Shown: positions 32,323-45,520, numbered from the stretch's first letter. The stretch: 64,000 nt of DNA from Arthrinium phaeospermum (GCA_006503535.1 QYRS01000007.1:2170001-2234000), one strand, 5' to 3'. Notes: generated from the letters alone by a model not told the origin. Numbers and translations: made by a program.

Positions 32323-34349
32323 CTAGGGCTCCGTAGGTGCCGGTGCCGGGCCGCCGCAGCCGCCCTCGCGCTCGAGCTCGTAGAACAAGAGGTATACTTC
32401 TCTCTGCATGCCCAGCACGTCGCTCGTCTTGGCCTCCTTGATCTTCTCGTCGCTGATGCGCCACCAGCGCTCGGCCTGTTTGCGCCGCCTCCCCATCACG
32501 GACTTCGAGGTGGTGCTGGATTGCTGGGTCGCCGTCGGGGCGACGGTCGTGCTGGCAGCCGACTCGTTTGTCGCCCGCTTTCCGGCGGGGCTCCCAGTCC
32601 GGCTGTTGCGCGCGGACTGCGATATCCTGGAGAGTGTTGATTTGGCCGATGCGGCGACAGACTTGATGCTCATGGTATCAGAGTCGCGACGGCGCTTGCC
32701 AGAGGTAGGGTGCGCTTCGCAGACTTTTGACTGCCAGAGCTGGGCGATGATCGCGGGGCCGGCTCTCCCGCTTCGCGAGGTAACGTTTCAACGGATGGGT
32801 TTGAAGAACTTGTCCCTGATGTGGGGGATAGCAAGTCAGGGGTTGATGTCGTAGGACTTTCCCCCTCGGCCTTTTGGATAGCACGAATTTGCGGTGTTGC
32901 TATTTGCGGCGTAGTCATCGGGCTCGGCTGGGCCGATTTTGTGAAAGCGTGGGAGGGTTGGAAAGCATGTGGTGTCGAGAAGGGCGTGGCGACATTCTGT
33001 CTCCGGAAGGACTCGTAGTGGCCACTGTTATGGCTGCCCTTGTGAGAGACTATACCGAGAAGTTTGTACTTCTTCTGATCGAGAATTCCACCCATCCCCA
33101 GCTGTTCGGGGAAGGCGACCTTGGCCGAGTTCTTGGTGGACATGCTCGCATCATAGATTGACCGCGATAGATGAATGGCCATAATCTTGGGGAAGCTGGT
33201 GAGGCGTGTGTGTCTCGCAATCCTGCGCTGCGGGGCGTACTTATTGTCCGGTAATACAACGTCTGCCGGTGGTTTTTCGGGGTCTGTGTCAATCGCGTGT
33301 TGCAACTTCTCAATCTGCGAACGCGTTTCTGTTTTGAAGCTCTCCGATGTAGACTTGGCCAACTCAGCTTCCAAAACCTCTTTGGCATGGACCAGGCGGC
33401 ACTTTTCACACTTGAAGTCATCCACGTATTCCGTCTTGAACGTCAGATCCAGACACGCGTTGAGCGTCGTGGAGCTTGTTCGTGGCACACTGAGAGTTAG
33501 CGAGCAGAATTCGCTAGTTGTCGGTTTCGGCTTGAAATGACATGTCTGGCATTCAATCTGACACTCATACTTGCCCTCCAGGGGGAAACCCTCCTCTTCG
33601 TCATCTTCCACAGCAGTCTCGTCAGTCGCTGTGTCAGTTTGCTCGGGGGAGGTCGTCGAGGCCGTCGGCCGTTCTGAGGGCTCGCTGGGTTCGTCGTCGC
33701 CGCCGACTGCGAGTCCCGCCAGTCGCTCTTCTACAGCCGAGCCATCTACAGGCGCCGCGCTGTTGTTGGTGACCGAGCGTTCGAGTCCTCCGCTCTCCCG
33801 CGCAATGCGCCTTGCTGTTTTCCCAGCATGGTATTCGTCGCATAGCCTCTCGGCCACGACCTGGAGGAACTCTTGGGCATCCTGCTGCTGCCTGCTAATG
33901 CGCTGCTTGAATGCGACCTCGAGGACCTTGACGAAGCCGGTAGCCGAGATGGTCTTTTTGTAGATCGGTCGTTCGTTGAGCGCATCGAGGATTTCCTTCA
34001 GGCCCTTGGTGACCAAGCCGGTTTGTAGCCCCTCCGTCTTCCAATCGGGTGTCGGGTTTTGCGCAGGGTCTTTGACGATCTGTCGGTACACCCAGGGCTC
34101 GTCGATATTCCGCCTGTGCGTTTCGCGAATGAGGTAGACACGGAGGTCGGTTAGGCCAGCCAGGGCCTGGAGCACGGAGTTGATGAAGCAATCGTTGGCT
34201 GGGTTCGTCAAGCCGACAACGCCCTTCTTCTTTGTGGTATTAGGCTCGTTGTCGATCAGGTAGGTCGGAGCAAAGACGTAGACCAGCGTGATGGCGGCGA
34301 GAGAGGCACCAGCAGCGTAGGTGGCTACCGTCAGTGGCTTTTCCGGCAT
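32323..34349 (-). CDS. Membrane-anchored ubiquitin-specific protease (Ubp16-like), one frame break
   Basis: Cysteine protease removing ubiquitin from proteins. The start is ATG 34347-34349 (PEKPLTVATYAAG); the reading is open upstream but has no earlier ATG. Residues ~7-30 form an N-terminal membrane anchor, as in yeast Ubp16, which sits in the mitochondrial outer membrane. The Cys box is GLTNPANDCFINSVLQALAG with catalytic Cys54 (ANDC instead of the usual GNTC). Then RQQQDAQEFLQVV, two CxxC pairs (CQTC, CEKC) that would bind zinc, and an acidic low-complexity insertion (~residues 200-255). The His box is KGSHNSGHYESF near residue 430, and after a Ser/Pro-rich insertion the last catalytic strand WWRISDEKIKEA then VYLLFYELE. 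The frame slips once near 32707-32710: a missing C in ccc joins AKRT to PTSGKRRRDSDTMSIK. Corrected length about 675 residues. Strong family call; the Ubp16 link is inference. Confidence 0.85.
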
Positions 34350-37300
34350 GATGCCGGGGGGCTGTGAGAGCAAGCTCTCCTAGCTTGCTGCAGTTATCGC
34401 CCGTAGTCGGCAGTGCAAAGAATGGTAGTTGGACTCGGTTGACGAGAAGGAAAAGCACATCAGAAAGCGTCAATTCGGAATTTTCGAGCTCATTGCAACA
34501 GCACTTTCCCACGGTTGAAATTTTCCCGGAGATCCCAGCCAGGAATGTGGTGAGATGACGGTGGAGGAAACGGACCTCGGCGTTATGAGGTTCAGTGGAC
34601 AAACAGGGGTTGCTGTTTACAAACAGAAATACTGGTGCTTCGGTGATAGCAGAGACAAGACAAGAGATTGAGTATTAGCGCTTCTCACAATGCAAACGAA
34701 GCAAGCAGGCAGTCCAATGTGGTTTATGGAACCGAATTGCCCGTACGAGATCTTCCGGCACAACGGCACAAGTATACGAATAGAATCAAGAGAAAAACCA
34801 GTAATTATGGGATGTTCATACATGCAGGCGAGTCGTGAACCGAGACCCCGAGAGCGGGAGAAGAACTGCTTTGAAATAGGGCAGCCCCTAGCAAGCCTAG
34901 CCGCCTAGCAGACAGACGGGTTGCCTGAAGCGCAATCAGCGAGCCAACGCTAATAAGATTGCCTACCACCTAACATGACTGGCCCTGGCATCCACGCTGT
35001 TTGTTCCTACTTTAACCTGCAATACTCACAGCAAGCAGCAAGCAGTAGCGCTCGACAGAGTCGACACACACTCATCAACGAGAGTCATTTGCCAAATGGT
35101 GGCAGCTACGGAGTAGTGCACGTGGAATCTGCCAGCCCCACGAAATCCTTCCTTTTCCTTTTCTTTTTCTTCGGTCGGACAGGGGTCTCTCGCACTCTTA
35201 TGTTCAACCCGAACGCGACCAGGAGATCGTGGGACGAACACCCAACATCCACCCACCTGCACCTTAGACCTGCACCCAAAGATCTCGGTCGCGTTTGGCG
35301 AGGTTGCATTGCATCGACGCCATGACACTGCACAATACCTTCCTCGCTATCGACCACACTTGACATCTTGAGTCGCATGTCATTTTGAGGGGCTGGCATT
35401 CTCCGACTCGGGCGGGGTTCTTGGTTCTTCGTGCTTCATATCCTACTGGTCGTCGCAATCACTAATTCTTCGCTCGCCACACGAATTGCGGAAATACATA
35501 TATGCACCTTAGGAGTGAGCCCTAGCGACACCATCGGCTCTGCACTAGCTCCCGTTCATCTTTCCCATATCGGCACCGGATTCTTCGTCGAGTATATATC
35601 TTCAAACCGCCCTCTTACTTACACTCGACCTTATGCCTCCAGCAAGCTCGTGACAGATGGGCCAGCGCGCGCTTCGTGTGGAGAATGCAAGTGCATCTCC
35701 CATCAACACCTCGATCGTCCCCGCAATTCCCAACTTATCTCACCCCCGGCAGCTCCGGATCCCGTGGCGGGGGGCTTGTGGAGCCTGCATGGGCTGTTGC
35801 GACCAAGATCGGCTGTACGGTGACGAACTCCTCCAGCTCAAAGATTCCTTTTTCCACCGCTTACCTATGAGGCGGCTGTACGAGGAACTCCAGCCTTGCT
35901 TCGCCAACTAAACTTCACTTGTGAATATTAGAACTACAAATCGCCCGCATTACGCTTCAAGGACATAGAGACTGGTAAGATGAGGGAGGCATTGGCTTCT
36001 GACCCATTCCTTGCAAGATTCAGGGGTCAAGCAGGCCATCTACGAGACGACACTCGCAAACAACATGGCCAACATATCTAATGGGTCCTCAAGTACACTA
36101 GGTAATCATCAGTACCAACATATTACTAGATACACAAGCTTCTACCAATGTATTTCGTGTCTTTTCAGGAGCGAATCCTGTTATGTGCACCTAAAACCAC
36201 CAAATGTCATAGCTCTGGCATGTGCCAGAATACCGGGATCGTAATGTTCCAATGGTCACCATATCGGCGGATATACCGATGACGGGGTGTACCCTGTATT
36301 TGGAGCATCTCTACTGAGTCTCTCTGGTGATTTTTTCTGCCGCCCTTGATTGTGACTTTCAAGATCATCGACAAGCTAATGTGCCACCTTCCCCCAGACA
36401 GCCAACATTGAGAAGACAGGGACTATCCATCTTACGAAAAGTGATATATGCGCGGGACAAGTGTCACTACATGGCCAGAGGGGGTCTACAAAAGTGAACA
36501 TATCAGCTCAGAAACTGAGGGACTATTCACTCAGAAGGCTGCTGCCAATCTAGATGCATGGCATACTTTGCGGTTCCAGCCCCTGAGGCAAGACCTGGAC
36601 CTTGGACCCGGACACTCCCAAATGCTTCTTGCTTCCAGAAGTGCTAACACTACATGGTCCTACTGGTGGGTATGTTGTTTTCTGAACTTCGATTCGATAT
36701 TTATCCCCAGTTGACTCAGCCAAAAAGGAAAGCCTTACCTCCAGCAATATCTATGCCCTTTAAGAGTTTTGTGGGTTTCCTCCCCCAGGTAGAAATGAAT
36801 GTGAAATACAGAAACAGATACCAATGCCACATGTGTCAAGGTAACCTGCTCTTTGTGGGTCTTTTATTTCTGCCGGGGGGCCTTGATATGAATCGAAAAA
36901 AAAAACCGAAGAAAGAAGTGCGATGTTGGGTATTCGTCGAAGAATATTTGCTATCTCCCGTTCATATTCTGTCAACTGTTGAGTTATATCCATGAAACCA
37001 TCTTCAATATCAAAGCTACATAAGCATAACGTACTTTTGGTACTATACATAGTTTCTACTCGCTCCCAGATCCGTCTTGTGCATATGTCAGTCCTCCAAG
37101 CAGGTCAGATGGGCCCAACTGTTCCATGATACGAACATCACATATGGTACGCTCGCCCCTTTCTTTTTAACCCGATAATAGTTGAGACTGTCAACAGAAG
37201 GTACAACACTGATACACAATCGCACACCAGAAGTCCATAATTATATCGGGTCTCGCACATACAGCCCAAGGCGCCATGTTCATCTTCCAGTACACATGCA

Positions 37301-39799
37301 AAGACTTTTGAATTTACCAACCACTTCATCCGCAACCCCGCATACACAATTCGATGAATAGTCTTTGCTTTCCTGTAGTCCATCCCTTTCGGAGCAACGT
37401 CGAATGCGCAGAATGCCCTTGTATCAGATGACCGGCCACTCATGAACTTCAAGGCACAGTCATATCCTTCAGACTCAGAGCATTCGGGGGCTTGAGTTCA
37501 CCCTCTCTTCTGACATGGCAGGGTTTTGGCTTGTGTATCAAACCAGCTCGAAACAAGCCGTCACTGCGTGAGGTCTTGGTCCCTTTTACCCTTTTCAACT
37601 TATATCTGCTCGGTGCATTTCATCATATTGCAAATCAACAGACTCGCCGAGTAATCAGCCCACAACGAATGGCCCACATGCAAACTCCCGGCTCCATCAG
37701 TGATTGTCAGTACAAGGAGAGCACTGGATTCTAGAAGGTGCCGGAATACAAGCTTGTCCCCGTTCTTTTCAGTTTGGAAACATCCTCTTGCAATCAAATG
37801 CTCATCTGTACCTATCTGTTCCAATTTCTGCCATCTCAGTAGATCCAATTCAATGCAACGCTACGCGCGAAGCAGAAACCAAAGACAGGCACCGACGAGA
37901 TTGTCTTTCAGCACCAAAAGATGCAAATTACAGTTTCCCCCTCGCCCCTTCCGGCGCCAAGCCTGAGCAGTCTTTTCTCAGCCTCTCGAGTCGCACCTAC
38001 AAGACCTCCACCTCCTCGAAATGATACCATATACGAAGCGTTCAATTAAGCCCTTGACCGAAAACAAAGAACATGCGATATAGCCCCTGCTCCTCTACAA
38101 AGACAGTCGGTAAAACCTGTCCTCGCCCCTTTCGAACCAACAACCACGCAAGCCAGACGACAAAGGATTTTCCGCGTCTCCAACAGCACCATGCTCCCAT
38201 GCCTTTCTTACAGGCCTATCATACTGCCACAATACAGGTGATGTTATTTCACATACCATTCCCAAATGGCCACTTTGCAAATGACACTACTAACGCATGA
38301 GTCTTTGGCTAGAAACACAGGGTCAACAACAATCTCACTCCTTTCGACCTGAATCCGATGCGCAGGCACCCATCCGTGTTCGATATTGCCCCAACTCGGT
38401 TCGAGATCAACAACAGCTTGACTGATACACCCAGAAACATTCCCTGAGTACCATTCACGCCTGCTAACCGATTTTCATGACGAACAAGTTCTTTTCCTTC
38501 TTCCGCCACACAATACTCCACGCCTACAGTCACCCCTTGGACCCGGCAAGGTCATGATGAGGCACAGTTGTTGAGGCTGTTATTTTCCATGGAATCAGAC
38601 ACCTCCATGTCTTGAATATTCACAGCCTGCATTATCTGCTCCAGGTAACGTGAAAACCCTGAAATAATCTTTTTTATTTGCTTAACTTTTTTGGCTAACA
38701 ACACCCCTTGCTTCCAGTACGGTACCTTCGTCTGCCGCCCATTTTCCCACGCCAATCCCACCGCTGTCGACTCCCTGGGTGCTATTCAAGCTTCCTTACC
38801 CCCGATCCGACCCTATCTACGCTCAATCTCACTCACGTGATCAGTGACGGCCAGACCATGTGAAGGCAAAGATGTACGAGATAACATTCGAGACACACCA
38901 TTCGAAACGAACGATCCTAACGAACCCTTCCCTTTCCTTCCTACAAGTTGTACCCATGGACTCGAACAAGATACCCACTCCACCGAGATATTCCGATTCC
39001 AGCATACATCAATGCGTACCAGATACGCCATCCCTCCCTAATAGCTTCACAGAGCACGTGATCCTCAACGAATCGAAATGCAAATACCCAATCTATAATA
39101 CCGTCTGCACTCGCCCCTTCCAACCCCTGACCAGATGATTGTACAATACTGGCTTCCTCGCCCCTCCCTCTCTGAGCCGGATTACGAGTCTACCGTGTAG
39201 CTTATTCAATAACCAATACATTTGTGTCCTCCATAACACTGTTTCGCAACACACATGCTATTCGTGACACGCATTAATTGTCCACATCTGCCATTCCACG
39301 TATGAAGTACCTCCTGCATTTTCCTCCTGCAATCAATAAAAGCCCGGCTGCATCCACGCCGCTGAATACAACATTAACGTTTCCTGCCTTTCGGCATCCT
39401 CCTTCTTGACTGATTGGCTTCCCTTGGCCCCTCTTTCGTAGTTGCTGGTAATTGCCACCCCCATACATCCACTGGGGAGCCTCCTAGAATGCACGAAATA
39501 CTATCCCTTCCCAAGCTGGTACTACAAGCCCATGTAGCAGCAACTGGCAGACAGCTTCTAAAATCTGTACGCTCATACCTCCATGGTGTGTTTGTTTGAG
39601 TGTAATATCCCAGCATTCGCCCCTCTCTTGAGCACCCGCTCCCGGCCCCAACGTTGTTGACATGATAGCAATTGTTTTGACTGGGCTTTTTCACACAAGA
39701 CAATTTGCAACGGCCCATTGGAAGATGCTATTGCTTAGCCACCTGCTCTACAAATGACCTGCCATCATACACGCCGCTTGCAAACTGCCCCCCTGAGCA
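34350..39799. other. 5.4-kb gene-poor region
   Basis: The first part is the promoter of the ubiquitin protease. Beyond it I see short frames only. From about 37 kb the DNA becomes pyrimidine-biased on the plus strand, with recurring tcgcccctt words (37151, 37941, 38127, 39111, 39157, 39617), the leading edge of the repeat block that follows. No RNA gene recognised. Confidence 0.4.
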
Positions 39800-41900
39800 G
39801 GGTTCGAAAGGTCAGTTTCGCGTCTCCAATCTACCCAATTTCCAATAGATGATTGACACATCTCGAACAGGTATCCCCCGGCTCGCCCCTAATTCCGCTC
39901 TCCGCCAACACAACGATGATCAACAACTCTCCCCATTACTGGCTCACCGCATCTGCCTCGCCCTTGTCGTCGACTCCCCTTTTCGACTGGACGCTTTTGG
40001 AGATGATAGCCACTTGGCAACCTGAGGCCATGCGCCAGACAAAAAACAAAAACCTCCTAAAACTCCGATGATCGATCTACCCTTCGCCTTCTGGCACATC
40101 CTGGAGGAATGGAGCACCCGCCCTGATGCAATATTCGGCCCCTCGTCGGGTGGGATGACCCCAGCAGTAGCGGCTGGTCTCGCCACCGTGACGGACACTA
40201 CCAAGACGCCGCGCCCGCCCTCTTGGTCCGATAATACCTGTTCCCACCCGCCTCTTTCGTACACTCAAGGCACCGATCCAAACACATCGTGAGCATTCAG
40301 CCTCGCCCTTGGTAACTACTGTCCTTCTGTCCATCACTCCATACTTTCTATTGGCGCTTGATGCTTCCGTACCAAATACCTGTCGACTGTGCCCGCTCTT
40401 CTCGGTAATTACATCGCTAACTGTCCTTTCACTTGCCCCTGTGGCGCCTTGATCTAGATACCGATCCACGGCCTTTCGTAGATCCAAGTACCAACCATCC
40501 CATATCGCAAAGGCTCAGCCTTGCCTCTGGCAATTACTATTATACACCTAGTCGGTGCCCCTTTCGCAGGATACGAAGCTCCCTACTTAAGCCATGTGGC
40601 TAAACCATGCCGCCGCCGCCGCCGCCGCCGCGGTCCCATCTCTCTGCACCAAGCCAGGCTGCAAAGACTAGATCATGATCTACTTCAAGACACAAGCCCC
40701 CAGACCAATGTCACGCATTCCTACTAGGTTGCCGTCATTGGCAACCGCTTCATGGTAGACATGATGCTGCCCACTCCTTGTACTCGACCGAACCCGTCCT
40801 TTTCGTTACGATCATACTGTCCAGGTCGCTTCGCTCTGGGAGTTGGTGTACAATACTTCGGCCAGCCGCCCTCATCGACGCCAGTTCCTTTTCCCTCCTA
40901 AACAGTCATCGTCCTCCCCTCATCGTCGCCAGTGTCCTGCAGCTCACAGTGCGAGACTAGAAAATGGTGCTCTCGCTCTTCACGGCGGACGCGGTCTTCG
41001 GGTAGACCCCCCACGGCGTGGTGATCCAAGAGTACCGCCGCATGCCTGGTTGTCGTTCATGATGCTAGTATGGGCCAACAACCTTTCCCCCCCTATCTTT
41101 CTCAACACCTACTGCCCGGACTCCCACTCTCCTTCTCCTTGTCGACGCCAGTCCTCCCCGCCAATGCCAACCTTCCTCTCGTCGTCGCCGGCACCCTTCT
41201 CGTTCCTCGCTACCTGCTCCCCATCCCCATTCCGCCACCAATTCTGTCTTATTGACTGCTACCGAGACAATACTGTTAGAAACGGCTACGGAAGCCCTCG
41301 CCCAAGCATCAGCGCACTAATGTAGATCTCTATCTGTCCCTCTCGTGATACGAAGTCATGATCTGTCCACGGTAAATGTCCATCCTCGCCTCTAGTTACC
41401 CCCATCATCTACTCGGCCACAACCGCCCCTGGTACAACGACACCTGCACCCGCCCCTGTTTCCCAATGAAATGCTGCCGCAGATGACACACTGTGGGTTC
41501 AATGATGCCGGGTGCCTTGCTTCGTAGATCTCAGTGCCAATCTACCCACATCACGAGCATTCCGACCTCGCTTCTGGTAACCAAAATCGTACAGTCGCTG
41601 CCCCCTTACATCCAGCTGTTCGTAGGCAAAACCAGCCAGCTTTATTATTTCCTTTCTTCGCGCCCGCTTGGTTGATCTTTACGGTCGCTTGACTCAACTT
41701 CACTGCCGCTTAAATCTTCTTCGACGTCGCTTGATTGATCTTTGATTGATCTTCGCGTTCGCTTAACTAAACTAGATTCGCCTCTCTAACTACGAATCTC
41801 TCTCAGCCTGTGATCCCACATCTCGTCTCTGTCTTCCATTGTATGATTAGTCGCCCTCGCCTTTCTGGGTGCAATAAAATCTGCAGCTGCCACTCTGTAG
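39800..41900. repeat. Degenerate dispersed repeats with a common tcgccnctggtaac core
   Basis: Related segments recur every few hundred bases: cgtgagcattcagcctcgcc then cttggtaac (40290-40320); tcgtagatccaagtaccaac, then ggctcagccttgcctctggc and aattac (40475-40545); catcctcgcctctagttacc (41380-41405); and tcgtagatctcagtgccaat, then gagcattccgacctcgcttc and tggtaac (41525-41585). They are clearly diverged copies of one unit. A (ccg)n run lies at about 40609-40632. The region is non-coding on both strands as far as I can see. Confidence 0.5.
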
Positions 41901-42400
41901 ATTGAGGCCTGACTGACAATGAACTTTCAGCACCCCTTTCAATACTCGGCTGCACCCATCCCTTTTGTATATGCATTTGGGGCAAAACAATAAACACCCA
42001 CACCTGCCCTTTTACTAGAGTGAACTACTCATCCCTACACATTGTGAATATCACGCCTCTCTGGCCGCCTCTGGTCACCGTCGGCCACCTCTAGGGTCAT
42101 GTCTCCGGCACATTCGGGTTTGTCTCCGTGTACCTTCCGGTTTTGCCTCCTGGATCACCTCCGGCCAAGCTCCGGCCAAGCTCCGTCCATCGTCCGGGTC
42201 TACCCCTGTGCATTTCCCGGGCTCACCCCCGTGTACTGTTGCAGTGCAAGCACGTACGCTGTGTACTGGTACGTCACGTCGGAGGCTCGGGATCCCTCTC
42301 ATCTATTAGTATGGCAACATCCCTTCGGTAATACACTAGTACTTCTTACAATACAACCATGCATTGCCTCTCTCGTGATACTTGTTTAATATGCACCTTC
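41901..42400. other. Non-coding spacer between repeat arrays
   Basis: Contains short duplicated words such as cctccggccaagctccggcc (42160-42185), which continue into the following minisatellite. No gene. Confidence 0.4.
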
Positions 42401-42700
42401 CGGTTACCTTCCGGTTCACCCCCGTGCCCCTTCCGGCTCAATTCCGTGCACCTTTTTGCTCGCCCTATGCCCCTTCCAGCTTCCCCCGTGCGCCGTGCCC
42501 CTTCCGCGTTTACCCCCGTCCCTTCAGTTTCCCCCCGTGCCCCTTCCGCGTTTACCTCCGTGCCCCTTTCGGTTCACCCCCGTGCCCCTTCCGCGCTTGC
42601 CCCGTGCCCCTTCCGAATTACTCCCGTTCCCCTTTCGGCTCACCCCCGTGCCCCTCCGTGCCCCTTCCGCGTTTACCTCCGGACTCACCTCCGGTCAAGC
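42401..42700. repeat. C-rich imperfect minisatellite
   Basis: About ten or more imperfect units around cccccgtgccccttccgcgt followed by ttac, roughly 20-27 bp each. On the plus strand they give Pro/Pro/Phe/Arg-rich readings in all frames, which explains the long but meaningless open frames here. Confidence 0.85.
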
Positions 42701-44460
42701 TCCGGCCAGCTGTTCACGATCCTACTTACGATAGTCAACATCCCAACAGTTATACTCGGTAAGTTTGACTGGTTTTCCCCTCCTTCCTTATCTAATTCTC
42801 CTTTTCACCAAGCTCGCACTTGTCTTGAGTCACATCCTGCGTCTCCATTTCCGGCACCGTCATACCAGCTGTTCACGATCCTGTCCACGATAGTCGGCAT
42901 CCCAATAGTTATACTCGGTAGGTTTGGCTGCTTCCCCCCTCCGTCCCTTGCCCATTGCCCCTTCCTTATCCGAATTTCCTTTTCACCAAGCTCACACTTT
43001 CCTTCTTGCGTCATGCGTCAGATCCTGCATCTCCATTTCCGGCAACTGCCATACCCAATTGTTCACGATCACACGTACGATAGTGCAGTATCCATATAAT
43101 ATAGTCGTCGAAATAGTCGGCAACTCTGACTGTTTTCCCTATTCCTCTTTCAACCATCCCTCCTTCCTTATCCGAATTTCCTCCATTTCCGGCAACCGCC
43201 ATGCCTAATTGTTCCACGATCACACGTACGATAAACGACTGTCCATATGATATAGTCGTCGATATAGTCGTCGATATAGCCGGCAACTTTGACTGTCCCT
43301 CCCATATCTGAATTTCCTTTTTACCAAGATCACACTTTCCCTCTTGCGTAAGATCCTCGTCTCCATTTCCGGCAACCGCCATATCCAATTTTTCACGATC
43401 CTACGTACGATAGTCGACTATCCATATAGTATATTTAGCGATATAGTCGATAACATTAGCATCCCTCTTTTAACCATTCCTCCCTTTCTAACCCAACTTC
43501 CCTTTTTACCAAGCTCACACTTCTGTTCCTGTTGAATGGGCTGTACTACGATCGTACCTAGTAGATTGGGCTCTGGTGTAGTATATTCATGATGTATATC
43601 CTATCTACTGTGATGTGGTCCATCAGGTTCTTCTTACGAAGGACCTAGTGCTGCACACGTGACACCCCTTTTGGCAGTACTGGTAGCTCCTGAGCTGGTG
43701 ATACCAACAGTTCCTCCTCCAGGTGCTGCGTCTCCATTTCCGGCAACCGCCACACCCAAGTTCACGATCCTACGTACGATAGTCACTATCCATATGGTAT
43801 ATTCGACGATATAGTCGGTAACTTTGACTGTTTTCCCTATCCCTATTTTAACTATCTCTCCATTCCTGACGCAACTTCCCTTTTTATCAAGCTCACACTT
43901 CTCCTCCTCCAGGTCCTGCATCTCCATTTCCGGCAAACCGCCACACCCAATTGTTCACGATCCTACGTACGATAGGCCACTCCCCACCAGATATAGTCGG
44001 TAAGCTTGACTGTTTCGTTTCCGCACCTTCACGTTCCGCTCAGGTTCCTTCCCTGCATTGCTCTCCCAGCTTACGGCTCTGCACCTTCCGCTTTTCCATT
44101 GCAATATCCAGCTGGCTAAACCCAATTGTTCACGATCCTACATTCGATAGTCGACTATCCATATGGTATATTCGACGATATAGTCGGTAAGTTTAACTAA
44201 TGGTATATTCGACGATATAGTCGGTAAGTTTAACTGTTTCTTTTCCGCACCTTCACGTTCCGCTTAGGTTCCTTCCCTGCAACGCTCTCTCGCACCTTCC
44301 GCTTTTTCATTGCAATATCCAGCTGGCCATACCCAATTGTTCACGATCCTACGTACGATAGGCAACTCTCCATATAGTATATTCGACGATATAGTCGTGG
44401 TATATTCGACGATATAGTCGTGGTATATTCGACGATATAGTCGGTAAGTCTGACTGTTTC
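42700..44460. repeat. Satellite-like array, about nine units of 150-210 bp
   Basis: The core ttgttcacgatcctacgtac followed by gatag recurs at about 42711, 42870, 43061, 43211, 43391, 43760, 43953, 44128 and 44338. Each unit has an upstream block ctccatttccggcaaccgcc, then the core, then atccatatggtatattcgac and gatatagtcggtaa, then a pyrimidine-rich tail. The units include dyads (acgtacg, cgatatagtcg, tatccatatggtat). Near 44380-44450 the 23-bp sub-block tggtatattcgacgatatag then tcg is itself repeated three times. No reading frame is kept across units, so this is non-coding satellite DNA. Confidence 0.88.
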
Positions 44461-45139
44461 TGTTCCCAACCTGAGCGGAACGTGAAGGTTCCTTCCTTGC
44501 AACGCTATCCTAGCTCAAGGCTCCACACCTTCCGCTTTTCCACCGCAATATCCAACTTGTCACACGCCGCCTGCGCAATCTCACCATCAAATATATTTGC
44601 GGAACTGGGCCCTTTTCCTTTCACCAACCTCCATCCTTCCTCTGCACCCCAGTTTTATCCATCCTCTCCACCACAAGTTGCCAAGATTTGATTGTTCTCC
44701 CTCAATCAACCGCCATCAACTTTCATCAACTCTCGTTGACTTTCGTTAGTCTTGACCATCAACTCTATCCATCCTTTTCCGCCGAGTATTCATCACTCCT
44801 TCGCCGAGTATACATATATCTCCGCCATAACGCTACTTGGACTTGGAATTCCATCTCTTCCCGCCTGTCACCGAAATATTCACCTGCTCACACGCAACCC
44901 AAGCCGCCAGATCACTCCAAGCAAGGTGATCAGCATATCTATTCGGTAAGTTGCCTTTTTGTTCATCTGCCTTGCTCTTTCCTCCTTTCCGCAAAGCGCT
45001 CTTGCCCCGGAGCCCTGTTTGCCCCTTTCGGGAGAGTTCCGTCAGCTTCTGGCGCTCACAAGTCACCGCTGCACTTTGTTTTTTTCGTTTGTTGAAATCA
45101 CCAACCATCATTTCTTTGGCCCGTGATTTCTTTTCCGGC
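44461..45139. other. Pyrimidine-rich spacer
   Basis: Between the satellite array and the 45-bp minisatellite; simple catcaac/tcgttgac words near 44715-44760, no gene. Confidence 0.4.
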
Positions 45140-45520
45140 CCCGGAATCCTGTCTCCTCCTTTCGTCAGACTCAGGGCAGCCTAAGCCGGTATCTTGTCAC
45201 CTCCTTTCGTCAGTTTCGACGCAGCCTCCACCGATATCTTGTCCGCCCCTTTCGTCGATTCGTGACAATCTCTACCGATATCTTGTCTACCCCTTTCGTC
45301 GATTCGTGACAATCTCCACCAATATCTTGTCCACCCCTTTCGTCGATCCGTGACAATCTCCAACCGTATATTGTCCTCTCCTTTCGTCAGCCCCGAGACA
45401 GACTCCAACCACACCTTGTCCCCTCCTTTCGTCAGCCTTAAGAAAGCCTCTGACAGCATCTTGTCTTCTCCTTTCGTCAGCCTCACAGCAGCCTCCGACT
45501 TCAACCAAAAAACCAGCTGA
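45140..45520. repeat. 45-bp minisatellite, eight units
   Basis: The word cctttcgtc recurs at 45158, 45203, 45248, 45292, 45336, 45380, 45425 and 45470, so the period is 44-45 bp. The unit reads tcttgtcctcccctttcgtc then a gattcgtgacaatctccacc-type spacer. Where the period is 45 bp the minus strand gives repeats of RLTKGGDKVWLESVS type, but the 44-bp units break the frame, which argues against a protein. It lies about 140-520 bases upstream of the BTB-like gene start. Confidence 0.9.

Noticed and set aside
42359..43099. 246-codon plus-strand frame over the C-rich minisatellite
   Set aside because: Pro/Phe/Arg-rich reading produced by ccccgtgccccttccg repeats; open in several frames at once and no start context.
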